Positions 22,202 through 31,764 of a DNA stretch of 64,000 nt are shown piece by piece. The position numbers and the translations under genes are program-made. Under the pieces are notes generated by a model. The model ran no database searches and had not been told where the DNA came from. It worked only from the letters and a program-made list of their open reading frames with translations. Source of the DNA: Roseateles chitinivorans (GTDB lineage: Bacteria > Pseudomonadota > Gammaproteobacteria > Burkholderiales > Burkholderiaceae_C); contig NZ_PEOG01000022.1 of NCBI RefSeq assembly GCF_002761755.1, positions 20,773 to 84,772 on the forward strand, written 5' to 3'. Position 1 is the stretch's first letter; every line of letters begins with the position of its first letter.

Positions 22202-25200
22202 TTACCGTCTCGCCAGCACCGGCGCCAGGGCCTTCCCGGTGTGCGTGCCCAGGGCCACCAGCGTCTCCGGCCGTCCTTGCGCAACCACGACACCGCCCGC
22301 CGAACCGCCTTCCGGCCCCAGGTCCAGCACCCAGTCCGCCTCGGCGATCACGTCGAGGTCATGCTCGATCACCACCACGCTGTGCCCGCCGCTCACGAGG
22401 CGGTGCAGCACGCGGATCAGCTTTTCGACGTCGGCCATGTGCAGCCCCACCGTCGGCTCGTCCAGCACGTACAGCGTGTGCGGCGCCTTCTGGCCGCGGC
22501 GCGTGACGTCGTCGCGCACCTTCACCAGCTCGGACACCAGCTTGATCCGCTGCGCCTCGCCGCCCGACAGCGTCGGGCTGGGCTGGCCCAGCGTCAGGTA
22601 GCCCAGGCCGACGTCCTGCAGCAGCTTCAGCGGATGGGCAATCGACGTCATTGCGGCAAAGAACTCCACCGCCTCGTCCACCTCCATCTGCAGCACCTCG
22701 CCGATGCTCTTGCCGCGCCAGGTCACGGCCAGCGTCTCGGGATTGAAGCGCTGCCCATGGCATTGGTCGCAGAGCACCTTCACGTCCGGCAGGAAGCTCA
22801 TCGCGATGGTGCGCATGCCCTGTCCTTCGCAGGCCGGGCAGCGGCCCTCGCCGGTGTTGAAGCTGAAGCGGCCCGGACCATAGCCGCGGGCCTTCGCTTC
22901 CAGGGTTTCGGCGAACAGCTTGCGGATCGCGTCCCAGAAGCCGATGTAGGTCGCCGGGCAACTGCGCGGCGTCTTGCCGATCGGCGTCTGGTCGACCTCC
23001 AGCACCCGGTCCACGCGCTGATGGCCCTCGATCGCGTCGCAGCCGATCCACGTCGACGGCGCCCGGCGCAGCGGCACCGCCGCGGCCATGTTGGCCAGCA
23101 GCACGTCGCGCGCGAGCGTGGACTTGCCGGAACCCGACACGCCCGTGATCGCCACCAGGCGGTGCAGCGGCACGTCCACCGTGACGCCGCGCAGGTTGTG
23201 CAGCGTCGCATTGAGCACCGTCAGCTTCGGCGCCTCGGGGTCCATGTCCCGGCGCGGTTGCAGCGGATGCACCAGCGGCTTCGACAGGAAGCGGCCCGTC
23301 AGCGACTCCGGGTTCTGCGCAATCTGCTCGGCCGTGCCCTCGGCGATCACGCGGCCGCCGCGCTTGCCCGCGCTCGGACCGATGTCGATGATGTGATCGG
23401 CACGCCGGATGGTGTCCTCGTCGTGCTCGACGACCACCAGCGTGTTGCCCTTGTCGCCGAGCGTCGACAGCGCCTTCAGCAGGATCTGGTTGTCGCGCGG
23501 ATGCAGGCCGATGGTCGGTTCGTCCAGCACGTAGCAGACGCCCTGCAGATTGCTGCCGAGCTGCGCCGCCAGGCGGATGCGCTGCGCCTCGCCGCCGGAC
23601 AGCGTGGGTGCCGCGCGGTCCAGCGTCAGGTAGCCCAGCCCCACTTCTTCGAGGAACTCGAGCCGCCCGCGGATCTCCGCGATCACGTCACGCGCGATCT
23701 CGGCATCGCGGCCGGTCAGCGCCAGGCCTGCGATCCATGCGCGCGCCTCCGTCACGCTCCATGAGGCCACCGTGCCGATGGTCTCGTGCTCGAAGCTGAC
23801 CGCGCGCGCCACCGGATTCAGCCGCGAGCCGTGGCAGTCCGGGCACGGCGCGTCGCTCAGGTCCTCGATCTCGGCTTCCTCGGCGGGGAAGCTCTGCTCG
23901 CGGCCGCGGTTGTCCTTGTCCTGCTGGCTGTCGTCCAGCGCCTTGCGCTGCTCGCGCGTCAGGGCCAGGCCGGTACCGACGCAGGTGGTGCACCAGCCGT
24001 GCTTGGAGTTGTAGCTGAACAGCCGCGGATCCAGTTCCGGATAGCTCGTGCCGCATTGCGGGCAGGCGCGCTTGGTCGAGAACACGCGCAGCTCGCCGAT
24101 GCCGCGCGTCGGTTTGGCGTTGCGCAGCGCGTCGTGCAGCCCGTCGAGCGGCGACAGCACATGCACCACGCCCTTGCCGTGGTCCAGCGCCTTGGCGAGC
24201 AGCTCGCGCAGCTCGGCCTCGGTCTCCGGCGCGACGGTCATGTCGCCGACCGGCAGTTCGATCGTGTGTTCCTTGAAGCGGTCCAGCCGCGGCCAGGGAC
24301 TGGTCGGCAGGAACTCGCCGTCGACGCGCAGATGCGTATGCCCGCGCTGCTTCGCCCACTTCGCGAGGTCGGTATATACGCCCTTGCGGTTGACCACCAG
24401 CGGCGCGAGCAGCCCGATGTGGCGGCCCTTGTAGTCGCGCAGCAGCTGTGCGGCGATGGCCTCGACGCTCTGCGGCTTCACCGGCGTGCCGTCGTTGGCG
24501 CAGTGCTGCACCCCGAGCTTCACGTACAGCAGCCGCAGGAAGTGCCAGACCTCCGTCGTCGTCGCGACGGTGCTCTTGCGCCCGCCGCGCGACAGGCGCT
24601 GCTCGATCGCGACCGTCGGCGGAATGCCCCAGACCGCGTCGACCTCCGGCCGGCCCGCCGGCTGCACGATCGAGCGCGCATAGGCGTTGAGCGACTCGAG
24701 GTAGCGGCGCTGGCCCTCGTTGAACAGGATGTCGAAGGCCAGCGTGCTCTTGCCGGAGCCCGACACGCCGGTCACCACATTGAACTTGCCACGCGGGATG
24801 CTGACGTCGACCGACTTCAGGTTGTGCTCGCGGGCGTTGACGATGCGGATCGCCTCGTCGGCCTGACGGCGCCGGCGCAGCAGCGACTGCAGCGGCTGGC
24901 CCTCCGAGACCTTGACCGGCGCGCGGTCCATCTCGGCCGCGTACTCGCGCAGCGCCTGCGCGGTGTGCGAGGTCGGGTGGTCCTTCAGCGTCTCCGGCGT
25001 GCCGACCGCGACGACGGTGCCACCGTCCTCGCCGCCCTCGGGCCCCAGGTCGATGACCCAGTCCGACGCGCGGATCACGTCGAGGTTGTGCTCGATCAGG
25101 ATCAGCGAGTGCCCCGCCGACAGCAGCTTGCGCATCGCGCGCATCAGCTTGGCGATGTCGTCGAAATGCAGGCCGGTGGTCGGCTCGTCGAAGAGGAACA

Positions 25201-27838
25201 AGGTGCCCTTGGTCGCCGTGGCCTGACGCGGCTTCGAGGCCGCCTCCGCGAGGTATCCCGCCAGCTTCAGCCGCTGGGCCTCGCCGCCCGACAGCGTCGG
25301 CACCGGCTGGCCCAGCGTCAGGTAGTCGAGGCCGACATCCGACAGCGGCTGCAGCTTGTTCAGCACCTCGCGGTCATCCTTGAAGACGCCGAGCGCCTCG
25401 GCCACCGTCAGGTCCAGCACGTCGGAGACGCTGAGCTGCCGCCCGGCGCGCTCCAGCTTGACCTCGAGCAGCTCGGCGCGGAAGCGCTTGCCGTCGCAGT
25501 CGGGGCAGCGCAGGTAGACGTCGGACAGGAACTGCATCTCGACGTGCTCGAAGCCCGAGCCGCCACAGGTCGGGCAACGGCCGTCGCCGGCGTTGAAGCT
25601 GAACATGCCGGCGCCGTAGCTGCGCTCCTTGGCGAGCGGTGCCTCGGCGAAGCGCTTGCGGATCTCGTCGAACACGCCGACGTAGCTGGCGGGGTTCGAG
25701 CGGGCCGTCTTGCCGATCGGGGACTGGTCGACGAAGACGGCGTCGGCCAGCCAGTCGGCGCCGAGCAGCCGGTCATGCGCGCCGGGCGCCTCGGTGGCCT
25801 GGCCGAACCAGCGCGCCAGCGCCGGATAGAGCACGTCCTGCATCAGCGTGCTCTTGCCGGAGCCCGACACGCCGGTGACCGCCACCATGCGTTGCAGCGG
25901 GAACTCGACGCTGACGTTCTTGAGGTTGTGCTCGCGCGCGCCCTCGAGGATCAGCCGCGGCGTGTTCTCCTCGACGACGCGCTTCAGGCCCATGCCCACG
26001 TGCTTGCGCGCGCCGAGGTAAGCGCCGGTCAGCGTGTCGGCGGCGCGGATCTGCTCCGGCGTGCCGTCGAAGACGATCTGGCCGCCCTGCTGGCCGGGAC
26101 CCGGGCCCATGTCGATGAGCCGGTCGGCCGCCAGCATCACGGCCGGGTCGTGCTCGACGACCACCAGCGTGTTGCCCGCGTCGCGCAGCCGCTGCATCGC
26201 CTCGACGATGCGGTTCATGTCGCGCGGATGCAGGCCGATGCTGGGCTCGTCCAGCACGAACAGCGTGTTGACCAGCGAGGTCCCGAGGGCGGTCGTCAGG
26301 TTGATGCGCTGCACCTCGCCGCCGGACAGCGTGCGGCTCTGCCGGTCCAGCGTCAGGTAGCCGATGCCGACGTCGACGAGGTACTTCAGCCGGTTGCGGA
26401 TTTCGTCGAGCAGCAGCTTGAGCGCCTCGTCCAGCATCGAGCCGGGGAGTTGCAGCTCATCCATGAAGCGCCGCAGCCGGTGGATCGGCAACTGCATCAG
26501 GTCATGGACGGACAGGCCGGGCAGCGCCTCGAGCTGCGCGCGATCCCATCGAACGCCCTCGGGCATGAAGCGCTGGTCCGCCGGCAGCGCCGCGTCCGCG
26601 AGCGCCTTCGAGCCGATGCGCCACAACAGCGCCTCGGTCTTCAATCGTGCGCCCCGGCAGGCGGGGCATTCGGTGTAGCTGCGGTACTTCGACAGCAGCA
26701 CCCGGATGTGCATCTTGTAGGCCTTGCTCTCCAGATAGTCGAAGAACCGGCGCACGCCGTACCACTGCTTGTTCCAGTTGCCGTTCCAGTTGGGGCTGCC
26801 CTCGATGACCCAGTCGCGCTGGGAGGGCGTCATCTGGCTCCAGGCGGTGTCGCGCGGGATGCCGGCATCGCCCGCGTACTTCAGCAGGTCGTCCTGGCAC
26901 TCCTTCCAGGCCGGCGTCTGCATCGGCTTGATGGCGCCGCCGCGCAGCGTCTTGCGTTCGTCCGGGATCACCAGCCCGAGGTCCACGCCGATCACGCGCC
27001 CGAAACCGCGGCAGGTCTCGCAGGCGCCCATGGCCGAGTTGAACGAGAACAGCGCCGGCTGCGGGTCGGCGTAGCGGATATCGCTCTCCGGGCAATGCAG
27101 TCCGGTGGAGTAGCGCCACAACACCGGGGCGGTGCCCTCGTCCGCGCCCATCACGTAGACCGTCATCCGGCCGCTGCCGCGCTTGAGCGCCAGTTCGATC
27201 GCCTCCATCGCGCGGGACTGTTCGGCGCCCTGGATGCGGAACCGGTCCGCCACCACGTCCAGCACCTTGCGGCCGTTGACCACGCGCTCCGACTGCACCC
27301 GGGTGAAGCCAGAGGCCGACAGCCATTGCTCCACCTCGCCGGCGCTGACGGTCTCGGGCAATTCGACCGGGAAGGTCAGCACCAGGCGCGGATCGTCCGC
27401 GGTGGTCCGTGCCATCAGTTCGGCGTAGATGGTCTGCGGCGTGTCATGGCGCACCGGCAGCGCGGTCTCGCGGTCGAACAGGTCGGCGCCGCGCGCGAAG
27501 AGCAGCTTCAGGTGGTCGTTGAGCTCCGTCATCGTGCCGACGGTGGAGCGGCTGGTGCGGACCGGGTTGGTCTGGTCGATCGCGATGGCGGGCGGCACGC
27601 CTTCGACCTTGTCGACCGCCGGGCGGTCCATGCGGTCGAGGAACTGGCGCGCGTAGGCGGAGAAGGTCTCGACGTAGCGGCGCTGGCCTTCCGCATACAG
27701 CGTGTCGAACACCAGGCTGGACTTGCCCGAGCCGCTGGGCCCGGTCACCACGGTCAGTTCTCCGGTCCGGAGATCCAGGTCGAGGTTCTTGAGGTTGTGC
27801 TGGCGGGCGCCGCGGATGCGGATATCGGCGTCGGACAT
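22202..27838 (-). CDS. uvrA: Double-length tandem UvrA (excinuclease ABC subunit A, two fused copies)
   Basis: An 1878-residue protein, about twice normal UvrA length. It contains four ABC ATPase halves with Walker A motifs near residues 35 (GPSGSGKSS), 658, 1020 and 1568 (GVSGSGKST) and signature LSGGE near 506, 851, 1413 and 1759. The two UvrA units join near residue 1000. In the first unit the first zinc finger is incomplete: HCPESD replaces CPxC while CETC remains. In the second unit CPQC/CTTC is intact. The DNA-proximal second finger (CPTC/CPDC and CPAC/CDQC) is intact in both. UvrA scans DNA for damage as a dimer with UvrB; here one chain could supply both protomers. Start ATG 27838. 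Confidence 0.95.
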   Translation of the reverse strand: MSDADIRIRGARQHNLKNLDLDLRTGELTVVTGPSGSGKSSLVFDTLYAEGQRRYVETFSAYARQFLDRMDRPAVDKVEGVPPAIAIDQTNPVRTSRSTVGTMTELNDHLKLLFARGADLFDRETALPVRHDTPQTIYAELMARTTADDPRLVLTFPVELPETVSAGEVEQWLSASGFTRVQSERVVNGRKVLDVVADRFRIQGAEQSRAMEAIELALKRGSGRMTVYVMGADEGTAPVLWRYSTGLHCPESDIRYADPQPALFSFNSAMGACETCRGFGRVIGVDLGLVIPDERKTLRGGAIKPMQTPAWKECQDDLLKYAGDAGIPRDTAWSQMTPSQRDWVIEGSPNWNGNWNKQWYGVRRFFDYLESKAYKMHIRVLLSKYRSYTECPACRGARLKTEALLWRIGSKALADAALPADQRFMPEGVRWDRAQLEALPGLSVHDLMQLPIHRLRRFMDELQLPGSMLDEALKLLLDEIRNRLKYLVDVGIGYLTLDRQSRTLSGGEVQRINLTTALGTSLVNTLFVLDEPSIGLHPRDMNRIVEAMQRLRDAGNTLVVVEHDPAVMLAADRLIDMGPGPGQQGGQIVFDGTPEQIRAADTLTGAYLGARKHVGMGLKRVVEENTPRLILEGAREHNLKNVSVEFPLQRMVAVTGVSGSGKSTLMQDVLYPALARWFGQATEAPGAHDRLLGADWLADAVFVDQSPIGKTARSNPASYVGVFDEIRKRFAEAPLAKERSYGAGMFSFNAGDGRCPTCGGSGFEHVEMQFLSDVYLRCPDCDGKRFRAELLEVKLERAGRQLSVSDVLDLTVAEALGVFKDDREVLNKLQPLSDVGLDYLTLGQPVPTLSGGEAQRLKLAGYLAEAASKPRQATATKGTLFLFDEPTTGLHFDDIAKLMRAMRKLLSAGHSLILIEHNLDVIRASDWVIDLGPEGGEDGGTVVAVGTPETLKDHPTSHTAQALREYAAEMDRAPVKVSEGQPLQSLLRRRRQADEAIRIVNAREHNLKSVDVSIPRGKFNVVTGVSGSGKSTLAFDILFNEGQRRYLESLNAYARSIVQPAGRPEVDAVWGIPPTVAIEQRLSRGGRKSTVATTTEVWHFLRLLYVKLGVQHCANDGTPVKPQSVEAIAAQLLRDYKGRHIGLLAPLVVNRKGVYTDLAKWAKQRGHTHLRVDGEFLPTSPWPRLDRFKEHTIELPVGDMTVAPETEAELRELLAKALDHGKGVVHVLSPLDGLHDALRNAKPTRGIGELRVFSTKRACPQCGTSYPELDPRLFSYNSKHGWCTTCVGTGLALTREQRKALDDSQQDKDNRGREQSFPAEEAEIEDLSDAPCPDCHGSRLNPVARAVSFEHETIGTVASWSVTEARAWIAGLALTGRDAEIARDVIAEIRGRLEFLEEVGLGYLTLDRAAPTLSGGEAQRIRLAAQLGSNLQGVCYVLDEPTIGLHPRDNQILLKALSTLGDKGNTLVVVEHDEDTIRRADHIIDIGPSAGKRGGRVIAEGTAEQIAQNPESLTGRFLSKPLVHPLQPRRDMDPEAPKLTVLNATLHNLRGVTVDVPLHRLVAITGVSGSGKSTLARDVLLANMAAAVPLRRAPSTWIGCDAIEGHQRVDRVLEVDQTPIGKTPRSCPATYIGFWDAIRKLFAETLEAKARGYGPGRFSFNTGEGRCPACEGQGMRTIAMSFLPDVKVLCDQCHGQRFNPETLAVTWRGKSIGEVLQMEVDEAVEFFAAMTSIAHPLKLLQDVGLGYLTLGQPSPTLSGGEAQRIKLVSELVKVRDDVTRRGQKAPHTLYVLDEPTVGLHMADVEKLIRVLHRLVSGGHSVVVIEHDLDVIAEADWVLDLGPEGGSAGGVVVAQGRPETLVALGTHTGKALAPVLARR

Positions 27839-28174
27839 GAGGTGTGGGCTCGGGAGCCTCGAAAAAGGCAGTGGGCGATGATTCTAGGGAGGGCGACTGC
27901 CATGAATTGGCAGCAGCCGGCGGGCCCGGCCCGGGGTGACCGGCGCGATGCAGTGGTAAGCAATTGAAAGCAGAAGACCGTTCAGGAAGCCTTCGCATAC
28001 CTCCTGTCAAGGCCTCCGAACGATGACTTCCGCACACTTGCTAGTCTTCGGGGGGTGCGGCAACAATGGACCCCGTCGCCGCCAAACAACACCGGCCCCG
28101 GTTCGACCTGAACGGCGGGCGACGTTTTTCAGGGATTACCTCGCCTCCCGATCGGATCGAGGACGACAAGCGAC
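27839..28174. other. Divergent intergenic region between uvrA and the receiver gene
   Basis: 336 bases without a gene. It holds an inverted repeat CTGCCA-TGAAT-TGGCAG at 27897-27913 close to the uvrA start, which could be an operator. It does not match the LexA consensus I would expect for an SOS gene. Nothing else is recognisable. Confidence 0.5.
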
Positions 28175-28696
28175 ATGGACAGAAACGACGGCCATCCCAT
28201 TTCCGAGACCACGCTGGTCTTGATGACGTCGGACGCGTCCGCGAAGCCGCCCCAACCCTCCTCGATGACCGATCCGGCGGTCTCCGGCCAGCGTCCGGCG
28301 CCGGGCGAGCCCTTCGTGCTGCTGGTCGAGGACAACCCGATCAACCAGGTCGTCGCGTTGGAGTTCCTGGCGCTGATGGGCTTGAAGACGCAGCTCGCGC
28401 GCAATGGCCAGGAAGCACTGGACCTGTGCGAGCACGCGGCGCCCAGCCTGGTGCTGATGGACATCCAGATGCCGGGCATGGACGGCCTGGAATGCGCGCG
28501 CCGGCTGCGGGACCAGCAGGCGCAGGGCAAGCTGCCGCGCTTTCCGATCTTGGCGCTGACGGCGCACGCGCTGGACAGCGACGTGGCGGACAGCCTCAAG
28601 GCCGGCATGGACGAGCACCTGACCAAGCCGCTGGACTTCCTGACGCTGCGCCGGCGGCTGGCGCGCTGGCTGGACCTGCCGCAGCTCAACGACTGA
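28175..28696 (+). CDS. Stand-alone response-regulator receiver domain protein
   Basis: A 173-residue protein with a single receiver domain from about residue 47. FVLLVEDNPINQVVALEFL carries the acidic pocket, LVLMDIQMPGMDG the phospho-Asp, ALTAH the switch Thr, and LTKPLD the Lys. This sequence style is that of receivers attached to hybrid histidine kinases (VEDNPINQ), yet no output domain or kinase follows. The first 46 residues are a disordered Ser/Pro-rich leader; ATGs at 28223 and 28265 are alternative starts. The likely role is a phospho-relay intermediate or CheY-like protein. No partner kinase is adjacent. Confidence 0.9.
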   Translation: MDRNDGHPISETTLVLMTSDASAKPPQPSSMTDPAVSGQRPAPGEPFVLLVEDNPINQVVALEFLALMGLKTQLARNGQEALDLCEHAAPSLVLMDIQMPGMDGLECARRLRDQQAQGKLPRFPILALTAHALDSDVADSLKAGMDEHLTKPLDFLTLRRRLARWLDLPQLND

Positions 28697-28730
28697 GCCT
28701 GACGGCCGTCTTCGGCGGCCTCCTCGGCGG

Positions 28731-28748
28731 GCTGATCGAGCGATCAGC
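28731..28748. terminator. Hairpin between convergent genes
   Basis: GCTGATCG-AG-CGATCAGC is a perfect 8-bp inverted repeat between the receiver gene and the leftward hydrolase gene. It could act for both directions, but no T-run follows on either strand. Confidence 0.45.
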
Positions 28749-28768
28749 ACCAGGAGGCGCGCCGACCT

Positions 28769-29614
28769 TCAGCGCCCCGCGAGGAAGCGCTCCACGATCG
28801 CGAAGTGCTCGGGCACGTTCAGCGCCGGCGCATGGCCGCAACCCGCCACCGTCACCACTTCCGCCCGCGGTCCGCGCACCCGCATCGCCTCGGCCGTCTC
28901 CGGCAGCAGCAGGTCCGAAGCCTCCCCGCGCAGACACAGCACCGGCAGGCTGAGCGAATCCCATTCGGTCCAGCGCTTGTAGTCGTCCGGATGGACGAAG
29001 AACTGGCGCACCATCGCCGGGTCGTAATGCGGCGTCACCCGGCCGTCCGGCAGGCGCCGGGTCGAGCTCTCGGTCAATCGGCGCCATTGGGCGTCGCTCA
29101 TCCAGCCGTAGGGCTGATAGACCTGACGGAAGTAGCGCTCCAGTTCGCCCACGGTGTCGAAGGCCGCCGGATCGCCCGCATAGCCACGGATGCGCTGGAT
29201 CGCGGGCTCGGCGAGCTCCGGCCCGATGTCGTTCAGCACCAGCCGCCGGATGCGGCCCCGCAGCGAGGTCGCCGCCGCCAGCAGCCCGATCGCGCCTCCC
29301 ATCGAGGTGCCGACCCAGTGGCAGCTCGCCAGCCTCAGCTGGTCCATCAGCGCCACCGCCAGCTTCACGTAGAAGGCCAGGTGGTACTCGTTGTCCGGAT
29401 CCGGGCTCCACTGCGACAGCCCCCGCCCGATCGTGTCCGGGCAGATGACGCGATAGCGCCCTGACTGCGCCAGGTGGGCCGCCAGGTCGTCCATGTCGCG
29501 CCCGGTGCGCGCCAGGCCGTGCCAGGCGATCACCGGCTCCGCGCCCGGATCGCCCCAGTCCATGTAGTGGAGCTCCCGGCCCTCGCAGCGCAGGTAGTTC
29601 GACGTCGAATTCAA
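28769..29614 (-). CDS. Alpha/beta-fold hydrolase, last gene of the livK-phaZ-liv operon
   Basis: A 281-residue alpha/beta hydrolase. The oxyanion segment is IAWHGLARTG, the nucleophile elbow is GTSMGG, the acid is Asp in RGEASDLLLPE, and the base is His in VAGCGHAPALN. I chose TTG 29614 because GGAGGAG lies 4 bases upstream and the codon overlaps the livM stop (TTGA), a sign of coupled translation; no ATG is suitably placed. Being the distal gene of an operon with a PHB depolymerase and an ABC importer, it could cleave hydroxybutyrate oligomers or a related ester inside the cell. That role is inferred from context only. Confidence 0.85.
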   Translation of the reverse strand: MNSTSNYLRCEGRELHYMDWGDPGAEPVIAWHGLARTGRDMDDLAAHLAQSGRYRVICPDTIGRGLSQWSPDPDNEYHLAFYVKLAVALMDQLRLASCHWVGTSMGGAIGLLAAATSLRGRIRRLVLNDIGPELAEPAIQRIRGYAGDPAAFDTVGELERYFRQVYQPYGWMSDAQWRRLTESSTRRLPDGRVTPHYDPAMVRQFFVHPDDYKRWTEWDSLSLPVLCLRGEASDLLLPETAEAMRVRGPRAEVVTVAGCGHAPALNVPEHFAIVERFLAGR

Positions 29615-30684
29615 GTGCTCCTCCTCGCCTGCCGCAGGCGCCCGACCAGGCCGTTCGGGAAGTGGTACACGGCCAGCACGAACAGCACGCCGAGCCACAA
29701 CAGCCAGCGCTCCGGCGCGATCAGCTGCGACAGCACCGGCACGCCCTCCACCGCCGACGCGCCGACGCGCATCAGGTCCTGCAGGTAGCTCTGCGCCAGC
29801 ACGAACAGCGCGCTGCCGATCACCGCGCCGTAGATCGTCCCCATGCCGCCGATCACGACGATCAGCAGGATGTCCAGCATGATCTCGAAGGACAGCGAAG
29901 TGTCCGGCCCGTTGTAGCGCAGCCAGATCGCCAGCAGCGCGCCCGCGAGCGTCGCGAACACCGCCGCCAGCACGGTCGACAGCGTCCGGTAGGTCACCAG
30001 CCGATAGCCGATGGCCTCGGCGCGGAAGTCGTTGTCGCGGATCGCCTGCAGCACCCGGCCGAACGGCGAATTGACGATGCGCAGCAGCGCCAGCACCAGC
30101 CCGAGCGTCACGACGAACAGCAGGTAGTAGCTCAGCAGCCGACCGTCGACGGACACGCCAAGGACCGGCTCCTCGAGGAACTCGGTCGACGGCGACAGCA
30201 GTTCGGGGAGCCGGAAGTTCAGGCCGTCCTCGCCGCCGGTGAAGTCCGACAGCTGCGACGCCAGTCCCTGGAACGCCGCGGCGACGGCCAGGGTGATCAT
30301 CGCGAAGAAGATCGCCTTCACCCGCAGCGAGAACAGGCCGATGACGAGCGCCAGCAGCAGCGACAGTCCGAGCGCGCCGCCGATGCCGACCGCCAGCGCG
30401 GCGAAGCCTGGCGCCATGCGGGTGCTCGCGATGGCCACGCCGTAGGCGCCGATGCCGAAGAACATCGTGTGGGCGAAGCTGACGATGCCGGTGTAGCCCA
30501 GCAGCAGGTCGTAGCTGCCGACCAGCACGATGAACACGAGGATCTTGGCCGCCACGTTGAGCGCCTTGGTGCCGGGGAACAGGAAAGGGGTCAGCGCCAG
30601 CGCCAGCACCGTGAGCAGCAGCAGCGCCGCCAGCACGCGGCTGCGCGGCAGGTCATGGGACAGCAGGGATCGGATCAGGGACAT
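29611..30684 (-). CDS. livM: Branched-chain-type ABC transporter permease LivM
   Basis: A 357-residue inner-membrane permease of the HAAT/LivM family with about nine to ten hydrophobic helices. The family blocks LLGYTGIVSFAHTMFFGIGAY and GVKAIFFAMITLAVA-like LRVKAIFFAMITLAVAAAF are present, and the coupling region is NSPFGRVLQAIRDNDFRAEAIGY. It starts 15 bp after the livH stop and its own stop overlaps the TTG start of the hydrolase. Such permeases carry amino acids, amides, urea or short carboxylates, so substrate cannot be read from sequence alone. Confidence 0.95.
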   Translation of the reverse strand: MSLIRSLLSHDLPRSRVLAALLLLTVLALALTPFLFPGTKALNVAAKILVFIVLVGSYDLLLGYTGIVSFAHTMFFGIGAYGVAIASTRMAPGFAALAVGIGGALGLSLLLALVIGLFSLRVKAIFFAMITLAVAAAFQGLASQLSDFTGGEDGLNFRLPELLSPSTEFLEEPVLGVSVDGRLLSYYLLFVVTLGLVLALLRIVNSPFGRVLQAIRDNDFRAEAIGYRLVTYRTLSTVLAAVFATLAGALLAIWLRYNGPDTSLSFEIMLDILLIVVIGGMGTIYGAVIGSALFVLAQSYLQDLMRVGASAVEGVPVLSQLIAPERWLLWLGVLFVLAVYHFPNGLVGRLRQARRST

Positions 30685-30699
30685 GACGGCGCGCTCCGC

Positions 30700-31764
30700 T
30701 CAACGATGGCTGACCGGATAAAGGCCCTGAGGCCGCCACAGCAGCACGGCGACCATCAGCGCGATGTTGGAGAACAGCGCCGCCTTGGGCGCCAGGAAGC
30801 CGCAGTAGTTGGCCATCAGGCCCACCAGCAGCGCGCCGGCGAAGCAGCCCAGCGTCGAGCCCAGCCCGCCGATGATGATGACGATGAAGATCAGCGTGTT
30901 GACCTGCGCGCCGATCTGCGGAATCACGCTCTGCTGGTACAGGCCCCACAGCACGCCGCCCAGTCCCGCTAGGCCCGAACCCGCCACGAACACGGCGACG
31001 AACAGCCGCCGGATCCGGTAGCCCAGGCTCTCCACCATCTCGCGGTCCTGCACGCCGGCGCGGATCAGCAGGCCCAGCTTGGTCCGGTTCAGCAGCCAGA
31101 GCAGGCCGGCGAAGACCAGCAGGCCCACGACCACGGCCACCAGCCGGAACTTCTCGACCGCCACGTCGCCGACGACGAGCGCGCCGCGCAGCGATTCGGG
31201 CGGCTGCAGCGGGATCATCTGCGGCCCCCAGACGAGCTTGATCAGCTCCTCGCCGATGATCATCCCGCCCATCGTGATCAGGATCTGCTTCAGGTGCATG
31301 CCATAGACCGGCCGCACCAGCACCCGCTCGAACACCAGGCCCAGCGCCGCCGCGCTGACGATGCCCGCCAGCGCGGCCACCGCGACCGCGCCCAGGTTGG
31401 CGGCCAGCGAGGGGCTCGCGACGAAGCCGCCCATCGCGCCCATCACCGTCGTCGCCACGAAGGCGCCCAGCGCGATGAACACCCCGTGGCCGAAGTTCAG
31501 CACGTCCATCAGGCCGAAGACCAGCGTCAGTCCCGACGCGATGACGAAGACGATCAGGCCCATCGCCAGTCCGGCGATCGTCAGCGTCGCCCAGCTCGAG
31601 GCGGACCCGACCAGCGGCAGCGCGCCGAGCGCGAGCGCCGCGATCAGCAGCAGCGGGATCAGGTCGAAGCGGGCCTGCGGCACGGCGGCGGAGGAGGACG
31701 CAATGTTCATCGAGGACGGCGCCGTGAGCGGCGCGGACGGGTTCAGTCGGGAGGACGAGGTCAT
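30700..31764 (-). CDS. livH: Branched-chain-type ABC transporter permease LivH
   Basis: A 354-residue permease of the LivH family. ATG 31764 overlaps the livF stop as ATGA, which decides the start and gives an N-terminal Ser/Pro/Ala-rich extension of about 35 residues before the first helix. The family signatures GLTLVFGLMDVLNFGHGVFI and RAGVQDREMVESLGYR (coupling helix) are clear, and GGLGSTLGCFAGALLVG follows. It is longer than usual (about 290-310 residues) only because of the extension. It works with LivM, LivF, LivG and the binding protein encoded at 34622-35827. Confidence 0.95.
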   Translation of the reverse strand: MTSSSRLNPSAPLTAPSSMNIASSSAAVPQARFDLIPLLLIAALALGALPLVGSASSWATLTIAGLAMGLIVFVIASGLTLVFGLMDVLNFGHGVFIALGAFVATTVMGAMGGFVASPSLAANLGAVAVAALAGIVSAAALGLVFERVLVRPVYGMHLKQILITMGGMIIGEELIKLVWGPQMIPLQPPESLRGALVVGDVAVEKFRLVAVVVGLLVFAGLLWLLNRTKLGLLIRAGVQDREMVESLGYRIRRLFVAVFVAGSGLAGLGGVLWGLYQQSVIPQIGAQVNTLIFIVIIIGGLGSTLGCFAGALLVGLMANYCGFLAPKAALFSNIALMVAVLLWRPQGLYPVSHR

